From Salinimonas profundi (GTDB taxonomy: Bacteria > Pseudomonadota > Gammaproteobacteria > Enterobacterales > Alteromonadaceae), in contig NZ_JABBXD010000003.1 of NCBI RefSeq assembly GCF_014750655.1, positions 186,001 to 250,000 on the forward strand: a stretch of DNA of 64,000 bases. Direction: 5' to 3'. The notes below the pieces were generated by a model, which ran no database searches, was not told the origin of the DNA, and saw nothing but the letters and a program-made list of their open reading frames with translations. Of the stretch, positions 18,109-27,692 are shown piece after piece; within the stretch, counting starts at the first letter, position 1; every line of letters begins with the position of its first letter. A program made the position numbers and the translations under genes.

Positions 18109-19734
18109 TTATTTCACCACCGGAGGCGTTTCAAACGTATGATAGGGCGCCGGAGACGGTATTTCCCACTCCAGACCATTTGCGCCTTCCCACACTCTGT
18201 CACTTACCGGTTCGCCCTGCTTGCGACATGCCTGAATCACAACCACTAGGAAAATAAGCTGTGACAGTCCAAAGGCAAAACCACCGATACTGATCCATTG
18301 GTTATAGTCAGCAAATTGCAGGGAATAGTCAGGGATCCGCCGAGGCATACCCGCCAGCCCGACAAAATGCATGGGGAAAAACAGCACGTTTACTGAAATG
18401 AGCGAACACCAGAAGTGCGCTTTCGCCAACCCCACGTTGAACATCTTTCCGGTCCACTTCGGCAGCCAATAGTAAACCGCTGCCATAATGGAAAATATTG
18501 CCCCGGTCACCAGTACGTAGTGAAAATGTGCGACCACAAAATAGGTGTCGTGATACTGAAAGTCCACCGGCGTGATCGCCAGCATCAGGCCGGACAGCCC
18601 GCCAATGGTAAACAACACAATAAATGCCAGCGCGAATAGCATCGGCACCTCAAAGGTCATAGAACCGCGCCACATGGTTGCCACCCAGTTGAAAACTTTG
18701 ACGCCCGTAGGCACCGAAATTAGCATGGTGGCGAACATAAAGAACATTTCCATGTACACCGGCATACCAGTGGTGAACATATGGTGCGCCCAGACCACGA
18801 ATGACAACAGCGCAATTGAGGCAGTGGCATAAACCATTGATGCATAGCCAAATAGCGGTTTTCGGGCAAAGGTAGGTACAATGTGGGAGATAATGCCAAA
18901 GGCTGGCAGAATCATGATGTACACCTCAGGATGCCCGAAGAACCAGAAAATATGCTGGAACATAACGGGGTCGCCGCCGCCCGCGGCATCAAAAAAGCTG
19001 GTACCGAAGAACTTATCGGTGAGAACCATGGTTACCGCACCGGCCAATACCGGCATAACCGCAATCAGCAGGAAGGCGGTAATCAACCAGGTCCACACGA
19101 ATAACGGCATCTTCATCCAGGTCATGCCCGGTGCACGCATGTTGAAAATGGTGACAATAACGTTGATTGCCCCCATGATGGATGAGATACCCATAATATG
19201 AACAGAGAACACGAACAGCGCGGTGCTGTCGTTGCTGTAGGTGGTGGAGAGCGGCGCGTAAAATGTCCAGCCAAAATTAGGACCGCCACCTTCGGTGAAC
19301 AATGACGCAAGCAAAATAGTGAAGGCAAATGGCAGGATCCAGAAACTCCAGTTATTCATCCTGGGTAACGCCATATCCGGTGCGCCTATCATCATAGGCA
19401 CCAGCCAGTTGGCCAGGCCAACAAAGGCAGGCATAACGGCACCAAATACCATGATAAGGCCATGTACCGTCGTCATCTGGTTAAAGAAATCAGGCTCAAC
19501 AATTTGCAACCCAGGCTGGAAAAGCTCAGCGCGAATGACCATCGCCATCGCACCGCCGGTTAAAAACATAATGAAGGAAAACCAAAGATACAGCGTGCCG
19601 ATATCTTTATGATTGGTGGTAAGAATCCAGCGCATTACGCCTTTAGGTATATGATGCTCATGTTCATCGTGATGATTTTCATGATCCGCTGTCACATCGG
19701 CACCATGAGAAGGTAAATCAGTTGCTTTAGTCAT
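18109..19734 (-). CDS. Cytochrome c oxidase subunit I (aa3/caa3 type)
   Basis: The catalytic subunit, 541 residues and twelve helices, binds heme a, heme a3 and CuB. Diagnostic segments are [15 protein letters not shown] at the start, [15 protein letters not shown] (heme a ligand), [13 protein letters not shown] (CuB His and cross-linked Tyr), [10 protein letters not shown], and [14 protein letters not shown] (heme a3 and heme a ligands). The N-terminus is His/Asp/Glu rich ([10 protein letters not shown]). It is an A-type heme-copper oxidase, encoded between subunit II and cox11. Confidence 0.98.
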   Translation of the reverse strand: MTKATDLPSHGADVTADHENHHDEHEHHIPKGVMRWILTTNHKDIGTLYLWFSFIMFLTGGAMAMVIRAELFQPGLQIVEPDFFNQMTTVHGLIMVFGAVMPAFVGLANWLVPMMIGAPDMALPRMNNWSFWILPFAFTILLASLFTEGGGPNFGWTFYAPLSTTYSNDSTALFVFSVHIMGISSIMGAINVIVTIFNMRAPGMTWMKMPLFVWTWLITAFLLIAVMPVLAGAVTMVLTDKFFGTSFFDAAGGGDPVMFQHIFWFFGHPEVYIMILPAFGIISHIVPTFARKPLFGYASMVYATASIALLSFVVWAHHMFTTGMPVYMEMFFMFATMLISVPTGVKVFNWVATMWRGSMTFEVPMLFALAFIVLFTIGGLSGLMLAITPVDFQYHDTYFVVAHFHYVLVTGAIFSIMAAVYYWLPKWTGKMFNVGLAKAHFWCSLISVNVLFFPMHFVGLAGMPRRIPDYSLQFADYNQWISIGGFAFGLSQLIFLVVVIQACRKQGEPVSDRVWEGANGLEWEIPSPAPYHTFETPPVVK

Positions 19735-19743
19735 GATGCTCTC

Positions 19744-20892
19744 CTATTGCCCTTTATTGAACGCGTCAACATCTTTAGGTTGCACAATCTCGCCGGTATC
19801 ATTGCCCCAGGCGTTGCGCTCATAAGTGATCACCGCAGCCAACTCTTTAAGTGAGAGCATTTTGCCAAACGCCTGCATGGCCGTACCGGTTTTGCCGTTA
19901 ACCACAATATCAAGGTGACCCTGCATATCCTCCAATGCGATTTTGCTGCCTTTTAGTGCCGGAAAAGTGCCTGGCAGGCCTTCACCGTTGGGCATATGGC
20001 AGGCTGCACACGTCGCGTTGTAGACTTTTTTGCCTTCCGCCATCAGTTCATCCATGCTCATGTTCATCGCTAACAAGCGCTGTTCAGCTTCTTTAGCCTT
20101 GCGCTGCGCTTCTTCCTGCTCACTCATCCAGGCATCAAATTCAGCAGGCTCTTTGGCCACCACAACAATCGGCATGAAGCCGTGGTCTTTTCCGCACAAT
20201 TCTGCACATTGACCGCGATAGAGACCGGGCTCGTTAACCTTGGTCCAGGCTTCGTTAATAAAGCCGGGGTTGGCGTCTTTTTTGACAGCGAAATCGGGTA
20301 CCCACCAGGAGTGGATAACGTCGTCAGAGGTAATCAGAAAGCGGACTTTCTGATCGGTGGGAATGACCAGTGGCCGGTCAACTTCCAGCAGATAGTTTTC
20401 GCCTTTTTCATAGCGGTTACTGATTTGCTCGCGCTGTGTCGCCAGCAGGGAATAATAAGAGACATCGGAATCCATATAGCGGTAGTGCCACTTCCACTGA
20501 GAACCAGTGACTAATACCGTGAGATCAGGCTCGGATGTGTCTTCCATGGCAATGAGAGTGTTTGCGGCAGGAACAGCCATAAAAATCAGAATGAGGAAGG
20601 GAACGATGGTCCAGGCGACCTCTACTTTCACGCTTTCGTGAAATTTTGCAGGTTTGACGCCGCGGGATTTACGGTGCAGATACATCGATACAAACATCAC
20701 ACCAAAAACAACCACTGCGATGATTACGCAAATAAGAAACATCAGCATATGCAGGTCGTAAACCTGTCCACTGATATCCGTCACTCCTTTTCGCAGGTTT
20801 ATGTCAGAAACTGCCTGTGTATCTGCCAGACCGACAGAAGCTACCGATAGTGTTCCCCAAACCATCATTGCGATACTCACGAGCTTTTTCAC
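19744..20892 (-). CDS. Cytochrome c oxidase subunit II fused to cytochrome c
   Basis: First gene of the oxidase operon. The 382-residue product has a signal peptide (about 1-23), two membrane helices (48-72 and 95-115), and a cupredoxin domain with all CuA ligands (His194, Cys229, Glu231, Cys233, His237, Met240). After a charged coiled linker of about 30 residues comes a class I cytochrome c domain with CAACH (Cys295, Cys298, His299). This fusion defines a caa3-type enzyme. The upstream gap carries a TATACT hexamer on the minus strand at 21011-21016 that may be its -10 box. Confidence 0.96.
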   Translation of the reverse strand: MKKLVSIAMMVWGTLSVASVGLADTQAVSDINLRKGVTDISGQVYDLHMLMFLICVIIAVVVFGVMFVSMYLHRKSRGVKPAKFHESVKVEVAWTIVPFLILIFMAVPAANTLIAMEDTSEPDLTVLVTGSQWKWHYRYMDSDVSYYSLLATQREQISNRYEKGENYLLEVDRPLVIPTDQKVRFLITSDDVIHSWWVPDFAVKKDANPGFINEAWTKVNEPGLYRGQCAELCGKDHGFMPIVVVAKEPAEFDAWMSEQEEAQRKAKEAEQRLLAMNMSMDELMAEGKKVYNATCAACHMPNGEGLPGTFPALKGSKIALEDMQGHLDIVVNGKTGTAMQAFGKMLSLKELAAVITYERNAWGNDTGEIVQPKDVDAFNKGQ

Positions 20893-21270
20893 TCAACACC
20901 TCCGTGATGGACGAATCATGGAAGGCGACTCAATCGACCATAGACCCGAATTATTTTGCAATCTCTTATTCTGGGATTGTTTATCTACTTGTTATCTTTA
21001 TGTTAATAACAGTATAAGAATTAAACAAATTTAAGTCGGAGTCTAGTTATTTAGTAAAAAATTGTGCAAAAAGTTACCAAGCACTTGATATGCGGGTAGT
21101 CTTTGAAATAGCGGATTGCTTGTCAGGAATTACAGTAAAAAGGTAGGGGTTCACATGGAGAGTGCGGGTTGTAACACAAACCCTTCGCGCCAGAACACGC
21201 GATTGTGAGGGAAGGGGTGAAAGCAGTGCTCTCACTGCCAAATAGGGGCAGCAGTGAGAGTGATGATTTT
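20893..21270. other. Gene-free region between cox2 and lexA
   Basis: No open frame of note. It should hold the oxidase operon promoter (a minus-strand TATACT at 21011-21016 lacks a good -35) and the 3' end of the lexA transcript. A weak GGGTTGT/ACAAACCC inverted repeat lies at about 21166-21183, and a strong hairpin lies at 21229-21260. Confidence 0.5.
21229..21260. terminator. 10-bp hairpin after lexA
   Basis: A perfect inverted repeat, CTCTCACTGC and GCAGTGAGAG with a 12-base loop, lies ten bases beyond the lexA stop. In the lexA direction no T-run follows it; in the other direction GATTTTTT follows, overlapping the lexA stop codon. It may act as a terminator or as a 3' stabilising structure. 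Confidence 0.5.
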
Positions 21271-21900
21271 TTACATCCAGTCTGCGTTACGAATTACGCC
21301 CACAGCCAGGCCTTCTATGGCAAGTGACTGAGAGGTCAAATCCACCTTGATGGGAGCAAACTCATCATTTTCTGCATGCAGCAGGACTTCATGACCACGT
21401 TTTTCAAAACGTTTCACCGTCACATCGTCTTCAACGCGGGCCACAACAACCTGACCATTGTGGATATCAGTTGTACGGTGTACCGCCAGCAGATCGCCGT
21501 CCAGAATGCCGATATCTTTCATACTCATCCCGTCTACACGTAGCAGAAAATCAGCATGGGGCTTAAACAAACTGGGATCCACCTGATAGTGACTCTCGAT
21601 ATGTTCCTGTGCAAGGATTGGCTCACCCGCAGCAACCCGACCAATCAGCGGTAACCCCACCTCATCATTGGTTGCTTCTTCTTCCAGCGGTGTGGTCAGT
21701 CGTATACCGCGCGACGTGCCGGGCAGAATTTCAATAACGCCCTTTCTGGCAAGTGCCTTCAGATGCTCTTCTGCTGCGTTAGCAGACCGAAAACCAAGGC
21801 GACTGGCGATTTCAGCACGGGTCGGTGGCATACCGGTTTCACGCATGTTCGCTTTAATAAGTTCAAGCACTTCTGTTTGTCGGGGAGTAAGTGGACGCAT
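21271..21900 (-). CDS. lexA: LexA, SOS response repressor
   Basis: The 209-residue product has the winged-helix DNA-binding domain (residues 1-70, [23 protein letters not shown]) and the S24 autoprotease domain with cleavage site Ala91-Gly92 and the Ser126/Lys163 dyad (GMSM, TVKR). On binding RecA filaments it cuts itself and releases the SOS genes. A CTG-N10-CAG operator lies eight bases upstream of the ATG, so it represses itself. Unlike in E. coli, dinF does not follow it, but plsB is still nearby in divergent orientation. Confidence 0.97.
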   Translation of the reverse strand: MRPLTPRQTEVLELIKANMRETGMPPTRAEIASRLGFRSANAAEEHLKALARKGVIEILPGTSRGIRLTTPLEEEATNDEVGLPLIGRVAAGEPILAQEHIESHYQVDPSLFKPHADFLLRVDGMSMKDIGILDGDLLAVHRTTDIHNGQVVVARVEDDVTVKRFEKRGHEVLLHAENDEFAPIKVDLTSQSLAIEGLAVGVIRNADWM

Positions 21901-21907
21901 ACACAGC

Positions 21908-21949
21908 CTGGTTTTTCATACAGTTATCTTACTGAGTATATACATACAG
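21908..21949 (-). promoter_or_regulatory. SOS boxes in the lexA promoter
   Basis: One clean LexA box with CTG-N10-CAG spacing covers 21908-21923 (CTGGTTTTTCATACAG), close to the lexA start. Eight bases further upstream, 21932-21949 carries CTG and CAG half sites around an AT-rich core, but with a 12-base spacer. The pair resembles the double operator of E. coli lexA; the second box is imperfect and may bind weakly. Confidence 0.7.
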
Positions 21950-22115
21950 ATAGATTTGGCAAGCACTGATCATTGCACGTATGACTTAATAACCTGCCGT
22001 ACCGCAATCAATCATTGTTTCAGTCTGCTGATACCAACGTCTTTAAAGACGCTGATAGGCTTACAGATCGCGCCTCTTCTGAACCAAACGCCGGCTCTCT
22101 GCGTTCTTAACTCTT

Positions 22116-22526
22116 ATGAAGACTAAATTTTCAACACTTGCATTGGCTTATCTGGCCGTGCTCATTGCATTTGGTGTGCTTGATGGTATTTGGCTGGGCG
22201 TTATTGCCATGCCCATGTACGTTGAGCACTTTGACGGAATTTTGCGTGACCAGTTTATAAGCTGGCCTTGGATAGTGTTCTATCTGCTGTATTGCCTGTC
22301 GGTAGTGATCCTGGCGGTAAAACCAGCACTGCACAAATCGGTTGGCGCGGCGGCAATAAACGGCTTCATTCTGGGTGCAACGGCTTACGGTACATACAAC
22401 CTTACAGCGTATTCAATTGTCGCTGACTGGCCGCTCAATATGACATTAATCGACTGGCTATGGGGTTCTGTAGCAACCTGCATTCTGGCCGCAACAGGCA
22501 GTGCCGTGGCTCGCTTACGCATATAG
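22116..22526 (+). CDS. DUF2177 family membrane protein
   Basis: This 136-residue inner-membrane protein has four helices and the family signatures LDGIWLGVIA near the N-terminus, GFILGATAYGTYNLTAYSIV in the third helix, and IDWLWGSVATCILA in the fourth. Its function is unknown. It lies between lexA and plsB; the 215-base gap to lexA must hold promoters for both directions. A role in the SOS response would need a LexA site acting on its promoter, and I see only the boxes next to lexA. Confidence 0.8.
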   Translation: MKTKFSTLALAYLAVLIAFGVLDGIWLGVIAMPMYVEHFDGILRDQFISWPWIVFYLLYCLSVVILAVKPALHKSVGAAAINGFILGATAYGTYNLTAYSIVADWPLNMTLIDWLWGSVATCILAATGSAVARLRI

Positions 22527-22580
22527 CTTTTTGCTCATCAGACTGGCGCAAGTGTCCTTTTAAGTATTATTTAAAACTTA

Positions 22581-22589
22581 TGGTACACT
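22581..22589 (+). promoter_or_regulatory. Possible extended -10 box of plsB
   Basis: TGGTACACT (TG, one base, TACACT) lies 32 bases before the plsB ATG. No good -35 hexamer is found at the usual distance, which fits an extended -10 promoter. This is pattern reading only. Confidence 0.35.
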
Positions 22590-22620
22590 GCGCCGGATTT
22601 TTCTATACAGGACACTTTTC

Positions 22621-25065
22621 ATGTCGTGGATACGCAAAACGCTTCTGTCAGTGTTTCATTATCCCGTTAAATGGTTGGTCAAGCCACACACTATCCCCAC
22701 CAATCTGGAATCAGAACTGGGCATAGACAGTAATAAGCCAATTATCTATTTGCTTCCCAGTAATTCAATGACTGACCAGTTAGCGTTACGTCAGGCGACC
22801 AGGAAGATGGGGTTGCCCAGCCCGACAGAAGAGGTCACGCTGGCGGGTCACACTTACCCTACCTCTTTATTTTTGCGACGCACGCAGCCAGTACTCACAG
22901 GTGGTAGCAACCCGACTGATATCGAAGCGGTGTTTACCGACCTTTTCCATTTACATCGCGATAATCCCGAGCTGGATGTTCAGGTTCTCCCTGTTTTCAT
23001 TTCATGGGGCCGGGCGCCGGGTAAAGGTAAGCCGGGTTTCAGTGATCTGATTGCTGATGTTGCGACGCCGAGTTGGTTGCGAAAGTTCTTCATCGTCTGT
23101 TTCTTAGGTCGCGATAATTTCATCAGCTTCAGCAAAGCGGTTTCGGCCAACGCAATGTCATCGTTACATGGCAGTGATGCACAGATAGCTCATAAGCTGG
23201 TAAGGGTAGCAAGTACTCACTTTTATCGTAAACGGCAAAACATGACGGGCCCCACTTTACTGGTGCGTGAGGAGCTGTATAACGCCGTGTTAGGCTCGGA
23301 ATCTGTAAAGCGTGCCATTGCTGAAGAAGGCCAGAGCAAGAAGAGTTCACCTGAAAAAGCGCGTCAGAACGCTCGTGACTATATTGATGAAATCGCCGCC
23401 GATTATCGAGAAGGCCTCATCCGCTTTGGCGACCGGTTGCTCACCCGTATCTGGAATAAAATCTACAACGGAATCGGGGTAGCGCACAGTGAACGGGTTC
23501 GCGAGTTGGCCAGAAATGGTCACGAAATCATTTATGTTCCCTGTCATCGCAGCCACATGGATTACCTGCTCCTGACATACGTTATTTACCACGAAGGTAT
23601 GGTCACACCGCATATTGCAGCTGGCATTAATCTGAATTTCTGGCCAGTCGGAAAGATTTTTCGCCGCGGTGGTGCCTTTTTTCTGCGGCGCAGCTTTGCC
23701 GGCAATAAACTCTACACTGCCGTTTTCCGCGAATATCTTGAGTTGTTGTTCAACAAAGGTTATTCGGTTAAATATTACCCAGAGGGCGGACGGAGTCGGA
23801 CCGGCCGCCTGATCCCACCGAAAACGGGTATGTTAGCCATGACATTGCAGGCGATTCTGAAAGGCGTCAACCGGCCGGTGAGTATAGTGCCGGTCTATAT
23901 CGGTTATGAAAACGTCATGGAAGTAAAAAGTTATCTGAAAGAGCTCAAAGGCAGTGGCAAGAAAAAAGAGTCTAACTGGCAGGTATTCTCAGCACTCAGA
24001 AAACTCAAAAATTACGGGTATGGCTACGTTAACTTTGGCGAGCCGTTGCAACTGAATCACTTTCTTGAAAAACAGATGCCAGACTGGCGTGAAAAGCTGC
24101 CGACGGATCCGGATAAAAAGCCGGGCTGGCTGACGCCCATGGTTAATGATCTTGCCAACGAGGTGATGTTGCGTATAAACCGCGCTGCGGCGATTAATGG
24201 GATGGCATTGTCAGCACTGTGTTTACTGTCTTCCAAGAATAAAACCATGAGTCAGGAAGAGCTCAGACACTCTTTGAGCGCGTTCATGACAATGTTGCGC
24301 GAAGCACCGTTTTCAAAAGATGCCACAGTGCCTGAGGAGTCCGATGAGCAAATACTCTCTCACGTCCTCCGACTGAACCGCTTTTCAATCAGTAACGATG
24401 GTTATGGCAAACTTATACAGCCCAAACCTGATTCTGCTGTACTGCTGACCTATTACCGCAATAATATTCTGCATTTGTTCGCGCTGCCTGGCGTTATTAT
24501 GTCAGCAGTATTCACCCATCGAGCTTGCCGTCGCGATGACATATTACAGCTGGTGGCAGCGCTATACCCGTTGCTGCAACGGGAGCTGTTTATCCACATG
24601 AGTCAGGATCAGGCGCTGGCCTATACGGACAAACTCATCACCCAGATGCTTGAGCAAGGGCTATTGCGGCAAACGGATAACTGCCTGAATCCTCCTGAGC
24701 CCAATAAAAAAGATTATCACTCTGCATGGCTACTGAGCCGCTGCATGCAGGAAACCTTTCAGCGCTATGCGGTTGTACTAACCATTATTGAAAAAGAGCG
24801 TGTGATTTCCCGCAGCGAGCTGGAGCGAACCAGCCGGAAGGTAGCAGAACGGTTATCAACCCTATATGGCATGAGCTCACCTGAGTTTTACGATAAAAAC
24901 GTTCTCTCCAGTTTTATTAATGCATTGCGCGAAAACCACTGGCTGGATTCAACATCAGATGGCAGCCTGAAGTACTCTGAAGAGAGCGCCGCTCTGCGTA
25001 AGGACGTAATGGTGCTGGTATGGCCGGAAATTATTCAACACCTTGAAAACGTAGAGTTACATTAG
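22621..25065 (+). CDS. plsB: Glycerol-3-phosphate acyltransferase PlsB
   Basis: The 814-residue product matches the large PlsB enzyme, which acylates position 1 of glycerol 3-phosphate at the inner membrane as the first step of phospholipid synthesis. The acyltransferase motifs are visible: HRSHMD (His309, Asp314), GGAFFLRRSF near 355, and YPEGGRSRTG near 385, with the later VPVYIGYE. The N-terminal 250 residues and the C-terminal 300 are the usual PlsB extensions. Location near lexA follows the E. coli neighbourhood plsB-dgkA-lexA, here rearranged. Confidence 0.97.
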   Translation: MSWIRKTLLSVFHYPVKWLVKPHTIPTNLESELGIDSNKPIIYLLPSNSMTDQLALRQATRKMGLPSPTEEVTLAGHTYPTSLFLRRTQPVLTGGSNPTDIEAVFTDLFHLHRDNPELDVQVLPVFISWGRAPGKGKPGFSDLIADVATPSWLRKFFIVCFLGRDNFISFSKAVSANAMSSLHGSDAQIAHKLVRVASTHFYRKRQNMTGPTLLVREELYNAVLGSESVKRAIAEEGQSKKSSPEKARQNARDYIDEIAADYREGLIRFGDRLLTRIWNKIYNGIGVAHSERVRELARNGHEIIYVPCHRSHMDYLLLTYVIYHEGMVTPHIAAGINLNFWPVGKIFRRGGAFFLRRSFAGNKLYTAVFREYLELLFNKGYSVKYYPEGGRSRTGRLIPPKTGMLAMTLQAILKGVNRPVSIVPVYIGYENVMEVKSYLKELKGSGKKKESNWQVFSALRKLKNYGYGYVNFGEPLQLNHFLEKQMPDWREKLPTDPDKKPGWLTPMVNDLANEVMLRINRAAAINGMALSALCLLSSKNKTMSQEELRHSLSAFMTMLREAPFSKDATVPEESDEQILSHVLRLNRFSISNDGYGKLIQPKPDSAVLLTYYRNNILHLFALPGVIMSAVFTHRACRRDDILQLVAALYPLLQRELFIHMSQDQALAYTDKLITQMLEQGLLRQTDNCLNPPEPNKKDYHSAWLLSRCMQETFQRYAVVLTIIEKERVISRSELERTSRKVAERLSTLYGMSSPEFYDKNVLSSFINALRENHWLDSTSDGSLKYSEESAALRKDVMVLVWPEIIQHLENVELH

Positions 25066-25077
25066 TGCGTATAAGGC

Positions 25078-25099
25078 AGGTGGTGCATTTACACCACCT
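25078..25099. terminator. Hairpin between plsB and the kelch lipoprotein gene
   Basis: An 8-bp perfect stem, AGGTGGTG and CACCACCT with a six-base loop, begins 13 bases after the plsB stop. No T-run follows on either strand, so intrinsic termination would be weak. Confidence 0.4.
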
Positions 25100-25139
25100 T
25101 GAATAATAAAAACGGAAATTAGAAGAATACAGGACACCC

Positions 25140-26132
25140 ATGGTCAAACACGCATTAACCAGTCTTATTCTGGCTGCCACACTTTTTCTAGGTGCCTGTG
25201 CAGATACCCAGACACCAGAAACCGCGCCACAACCCACTGACTACACGGCCGATATGCCCTTCAAGCTCGACACTGCTCGTTTTGGCGCAGGCGTCGCTAA
25301 TGACGGTGATGCTATCTATGTGTTTGGCGGTTCCAGTGAAGACGAGTGGCTGGGCGATGTAGAAATCATTGACCCGCAGACAGAAAATATCCAGGTGCTA
25401 CATGATCATATACTGCCGCGGCGGTATTTTTCCGCAGTTTATGACGGTAACCATCACATTTATCTAATTGGTGGGATCTCACATGAGGGTGATGATTATG
25501 CTTATGAGAGCCGTGTCGAGGTGTTTGATACCCGTAGCCGAACTATTTCTGAGGTGGCGCCTTTACCTTATCCCACCCGCATTAACGCTGCGGCATATCT
25601 GAACGGTAAAATCTACGTTATTGGTGGCGGACATCGCGACTGGAAGACCAAACAGATGAAGCGTTCTTCATTAATGGCTGTTTACGATATTGCTGCCAAT
25701 GCCTGGTCTTTGGCTCCCCCGATGCCATCGGCAAAGGAAACCACAGCGGTAACATACGATGACAAGATTTATGTAGTGGGCGGCTATGATGGCGATAAGG
25801 CGGTAACATCGTTCGAGCAATACGACCCACAAACTAATACCTGGACCAGTCTGCCTGACTTGCCACATCCACTGAGCGCACATTCTGCTACGGTATGGCA
25901 CGATAAGCTTTTCACGTTCGGTCACTATACCAACCTGACCGCGACACTGGTTTATGATTTTAAGACACAGCAATGGCAGGAGGCAGACTTGCCGGTCGCT
26001 GCCAGTCGCCATAATCAGGCAACCACCATCAATGATAAGGTTTACGTGATTGGCGGGCTTGAGCCAGCCGTTAAAGTATTGGATGCCATCCAGGTATTTG
26101 ACGAGGCACAGCTGGAAAAAGCGGCCCAGTAG
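25140..26132 (+). CDS. Kelch-repeat lipoprotein
   Basis: The 330-residue product begins with a lipoprotein signal ending in the lipobox LGAC (Cys20). The rest is a beta-propeller of kelch repeats, recognisable by glycine pairs after hydrophobic strands (YVFGGSSE, YLIGGISH, YVIGGGHR, YVVGGYDG, YVIGGLEP) each followed by a tyrosine and tryptophan spaced as in kelch blades. Asp at the residue after the lipid cysteine's Ala (C-A-D) does not clearly indicate inner-membrane retention. The ligand is unknown. It may share a transcript with plsB or have its own promoter in the 74-base gap. Confidence 0.85.
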   Translation: MVKHALTSLILAATLFLGACADTQTPETAPQPTDYTADMPFKLDTARFGAGVANDGDAIYVFGGSSEDEWLGDVEIIDPQTENIQVLHDHILPRRYFSAVYDGNHHIYLIGGISHEGDDYAYESRVEVFDTRSRTISEVAPLPYPTRINAAAYLNGKIYVIGGGHRDWKTKQMKRSSLMAVYDIAANAWSLAPPMPSAKETTAVTYDDKIYVVGGYDGDKAVTSFEQYDPQTNTWTSLPDLPHPLSAHSATVWHDKLFTFGHYTNLTATLVYDFKTQQWQEADLPVAASRHNQATTINDKVYVIGGLEPAVKVLDAIQVFDEAQLEKAAQ

Positions 26133-26142
26133 GCCGCTATTT
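26120..26142. terminator. Convergent terminator of the kelch gene
   Basis: A 7-bp stem, AGCGGCC and GGCCGCT with a five-base loop, spans the kelch stop codon and is followed by ATTTTC on the plus strand and by TTTTTCC on the minus strand (26111-26119 region). It could work for both the kelch gene and the convergent ilvA. Confidence 0.6.
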
Positions 26143-26150
26143 TCAACTAT

Positions 26151-27692
26151 TTACTGTGCAGCACCGGACAGAAAAAACTGATACGCCGGATCATCCGTCA
26201 CATCGGTAAAGCTATAATTCAGATCCTGTAAGTGCTCATCAAATGCAGCCCGGCTTTCCGGCGGTATATCAAACCCGGCCAGCACCAGTCCCTTTGCAGC
26301 ACCGTGATTGCGATAATGAAATAGCGTGATATTCCAGCGCTCGCCCAGCGTATTCAAAAATTTCAGTAAGGCACCGGGGTACTCAGGAAATTCAAAGGCA
26401 AATACGGTCTCATTCAGAATTGCCGGGGGCCGGCCTCCAACCATGTGCCTGACGTGCAGTTTTGCCAGCTCATTGCTACTGAGATCAAAACACGCGAAGC
26501 CTTTATCAGTCAGGCTTTCCTGCAATAATGAGAACTCTGGCTGCCCGCCTTTCAGCTTTACGCCTACAAATACATGAGCTTCGGCATCGCTGCCGTAGCG
26601 GTAGTTGAATTCGGTGATATTTTTACCGCCCAACGCCTCACAAAATTGTTTAAATGCGCCCGGACGTTCGGCTAATTTGGCAGCAAAAACGGCTTCTTTC
26701 TGCTCGGCTAATTCGCAGCGTTCTGACACATAGCGAAGTGTATGAAAGTTGATGTTCGCACCGCACAGAATGCCGCCGATGTTTTTGCCGGTAAGATTAT
26801 GCGTTTTGGCGTATTTGCGAATGGCCGCAACGGATAACGCACCAGCCGGCTCCGCTATTACCCGGGTGTCATCGAAAATATCCTTGATAGCACCGCAAAT
26901 CTCATCATTTGAAACGGTAACTATTTCATCAACGTATTCATTACAGAGCCGAAACGTCTCCTGGCCCATGGTTTTAACAGCCACACCATCAGCAAATATG
27001 CCTACTGATGGTAAAGCCACCGGCTCTCCGGCTTTACGGGCGGCGGCAAAACAGGCTGACTCTTCAGATTCAACAGCAATAATTCTGATGTCCGGTTTCA
27101 ACTGTTTAAGGTAAACCGATATTCCCGCCGCCAGACCGCCTCCCCCAACGGCCACGAAAATCATGTCCAGGTTAGGATTTTGTTCCAGTAACTCACGGGC
27201 CACTGTGCCCTGACCAGCAATAACATCAGGGTCATCAAACGGAGGCACGAAGGTATAGCCATGCTGCTCTGCCAGAAGCTTTGCATGGGCACTGGCCTGG
27301 TCGAAACTGGTCCCATGCTGAATAACCGTGACCTGCTGACCACCAAAGCGCCGCACCGCATCCACTTTGATATCGGGCGTTGTCTCTGGCATGACAATCG
27401 TGGCCTTAATACCCTTTACGTGCGCACCGTATGCCAGACCCTGCGCATGATTTCCGGCCGAAGCGGCAATCACTCCGGCCTGCTGTTGTGCCTTTGTCAG
27501 CGTGCAAATACGATTATAGGCACCGCGCAACTTAAACGACTTTACCGGCTGCTGATCTTCGCGCTTTAAAAAGACCGAGTTACCAATCTGGTGTGACAGA
27601 CCAGCCATCATGACCAAATCACTGGCTACCGCGACATCGTAAACCGGCGCTAACAGTATTTTTTTTAAATACTCGTGGCTGCTGATAGTCAT
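26151..27692 (-). CDS. ilvA: IlvA, threonine ammonia-lyase (biosynthetic)
   Basis: The 513-residue PLP enzyme converts threonine to 2-oxobutanoate, the first step to isoleucine. The PLP lysine is Lys54 in SFKLRGAYN, the phosphate loop is VGGGGLAAG near residue 190, and two C-terminal ACT-like regulatory domains (starting near [10 protein letters not shown] and [11 protein letters not shown]) show that this is the isoleucine-inhibited biosynthetic form. Its start overlaps the ilvD stop by four bases, so translation is coupled. Confidence 0.96.
   Translation of the reverse strand: MTISSHEYLKKILLAPVYDVAVASDLVMMAGLSHQIGNSVFLKREDQQPVKSFKLRGAYNRICTLTKAQQQAGVIAASAGNHAQGLAYGAHVKGIKATIVMPETTPDIKVDAVRRFGGQQVTVIQHGTSFDQASAHAKLLAEQHGYTFVPPFDDPDVIAGQGTVARELLEQNPNLDMIFVAVGGGGLAAGISVYLKQLKPDIRIIAVESEESACFAAARKAGEPVALPSVGIFADGVAVKTMGQETFRLCNEYVDEIVTVSNDEICGAIKDIFDDTRVIAEPAGALSVAAIRKYAKTHNLTGKNIGGILCGANINFHTLRYVSERCELAEQKEAVFAAKLAERPGAFKQFCEALGGKNITEFNYRYGSDAEAHVFVGVKLKGGQPEFSLLQESLTDKGFACFDLSSNELAKLHVRHMVGGRPPAILNETVFAFEFPEYPGALLKFLNTLGERWNITLFHYRNHGAAKGLVLAGFDIPPESRAAFDEHLQDLNYSFTDVTDDPAYQFFLSGAAQ

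Noticed and set aside
18881..19201. Plus-strand open frame opposite cox1
   Set aside because: It mirrors the conserved membrane helices of subunit I in another frame; no independent evidence of coding.
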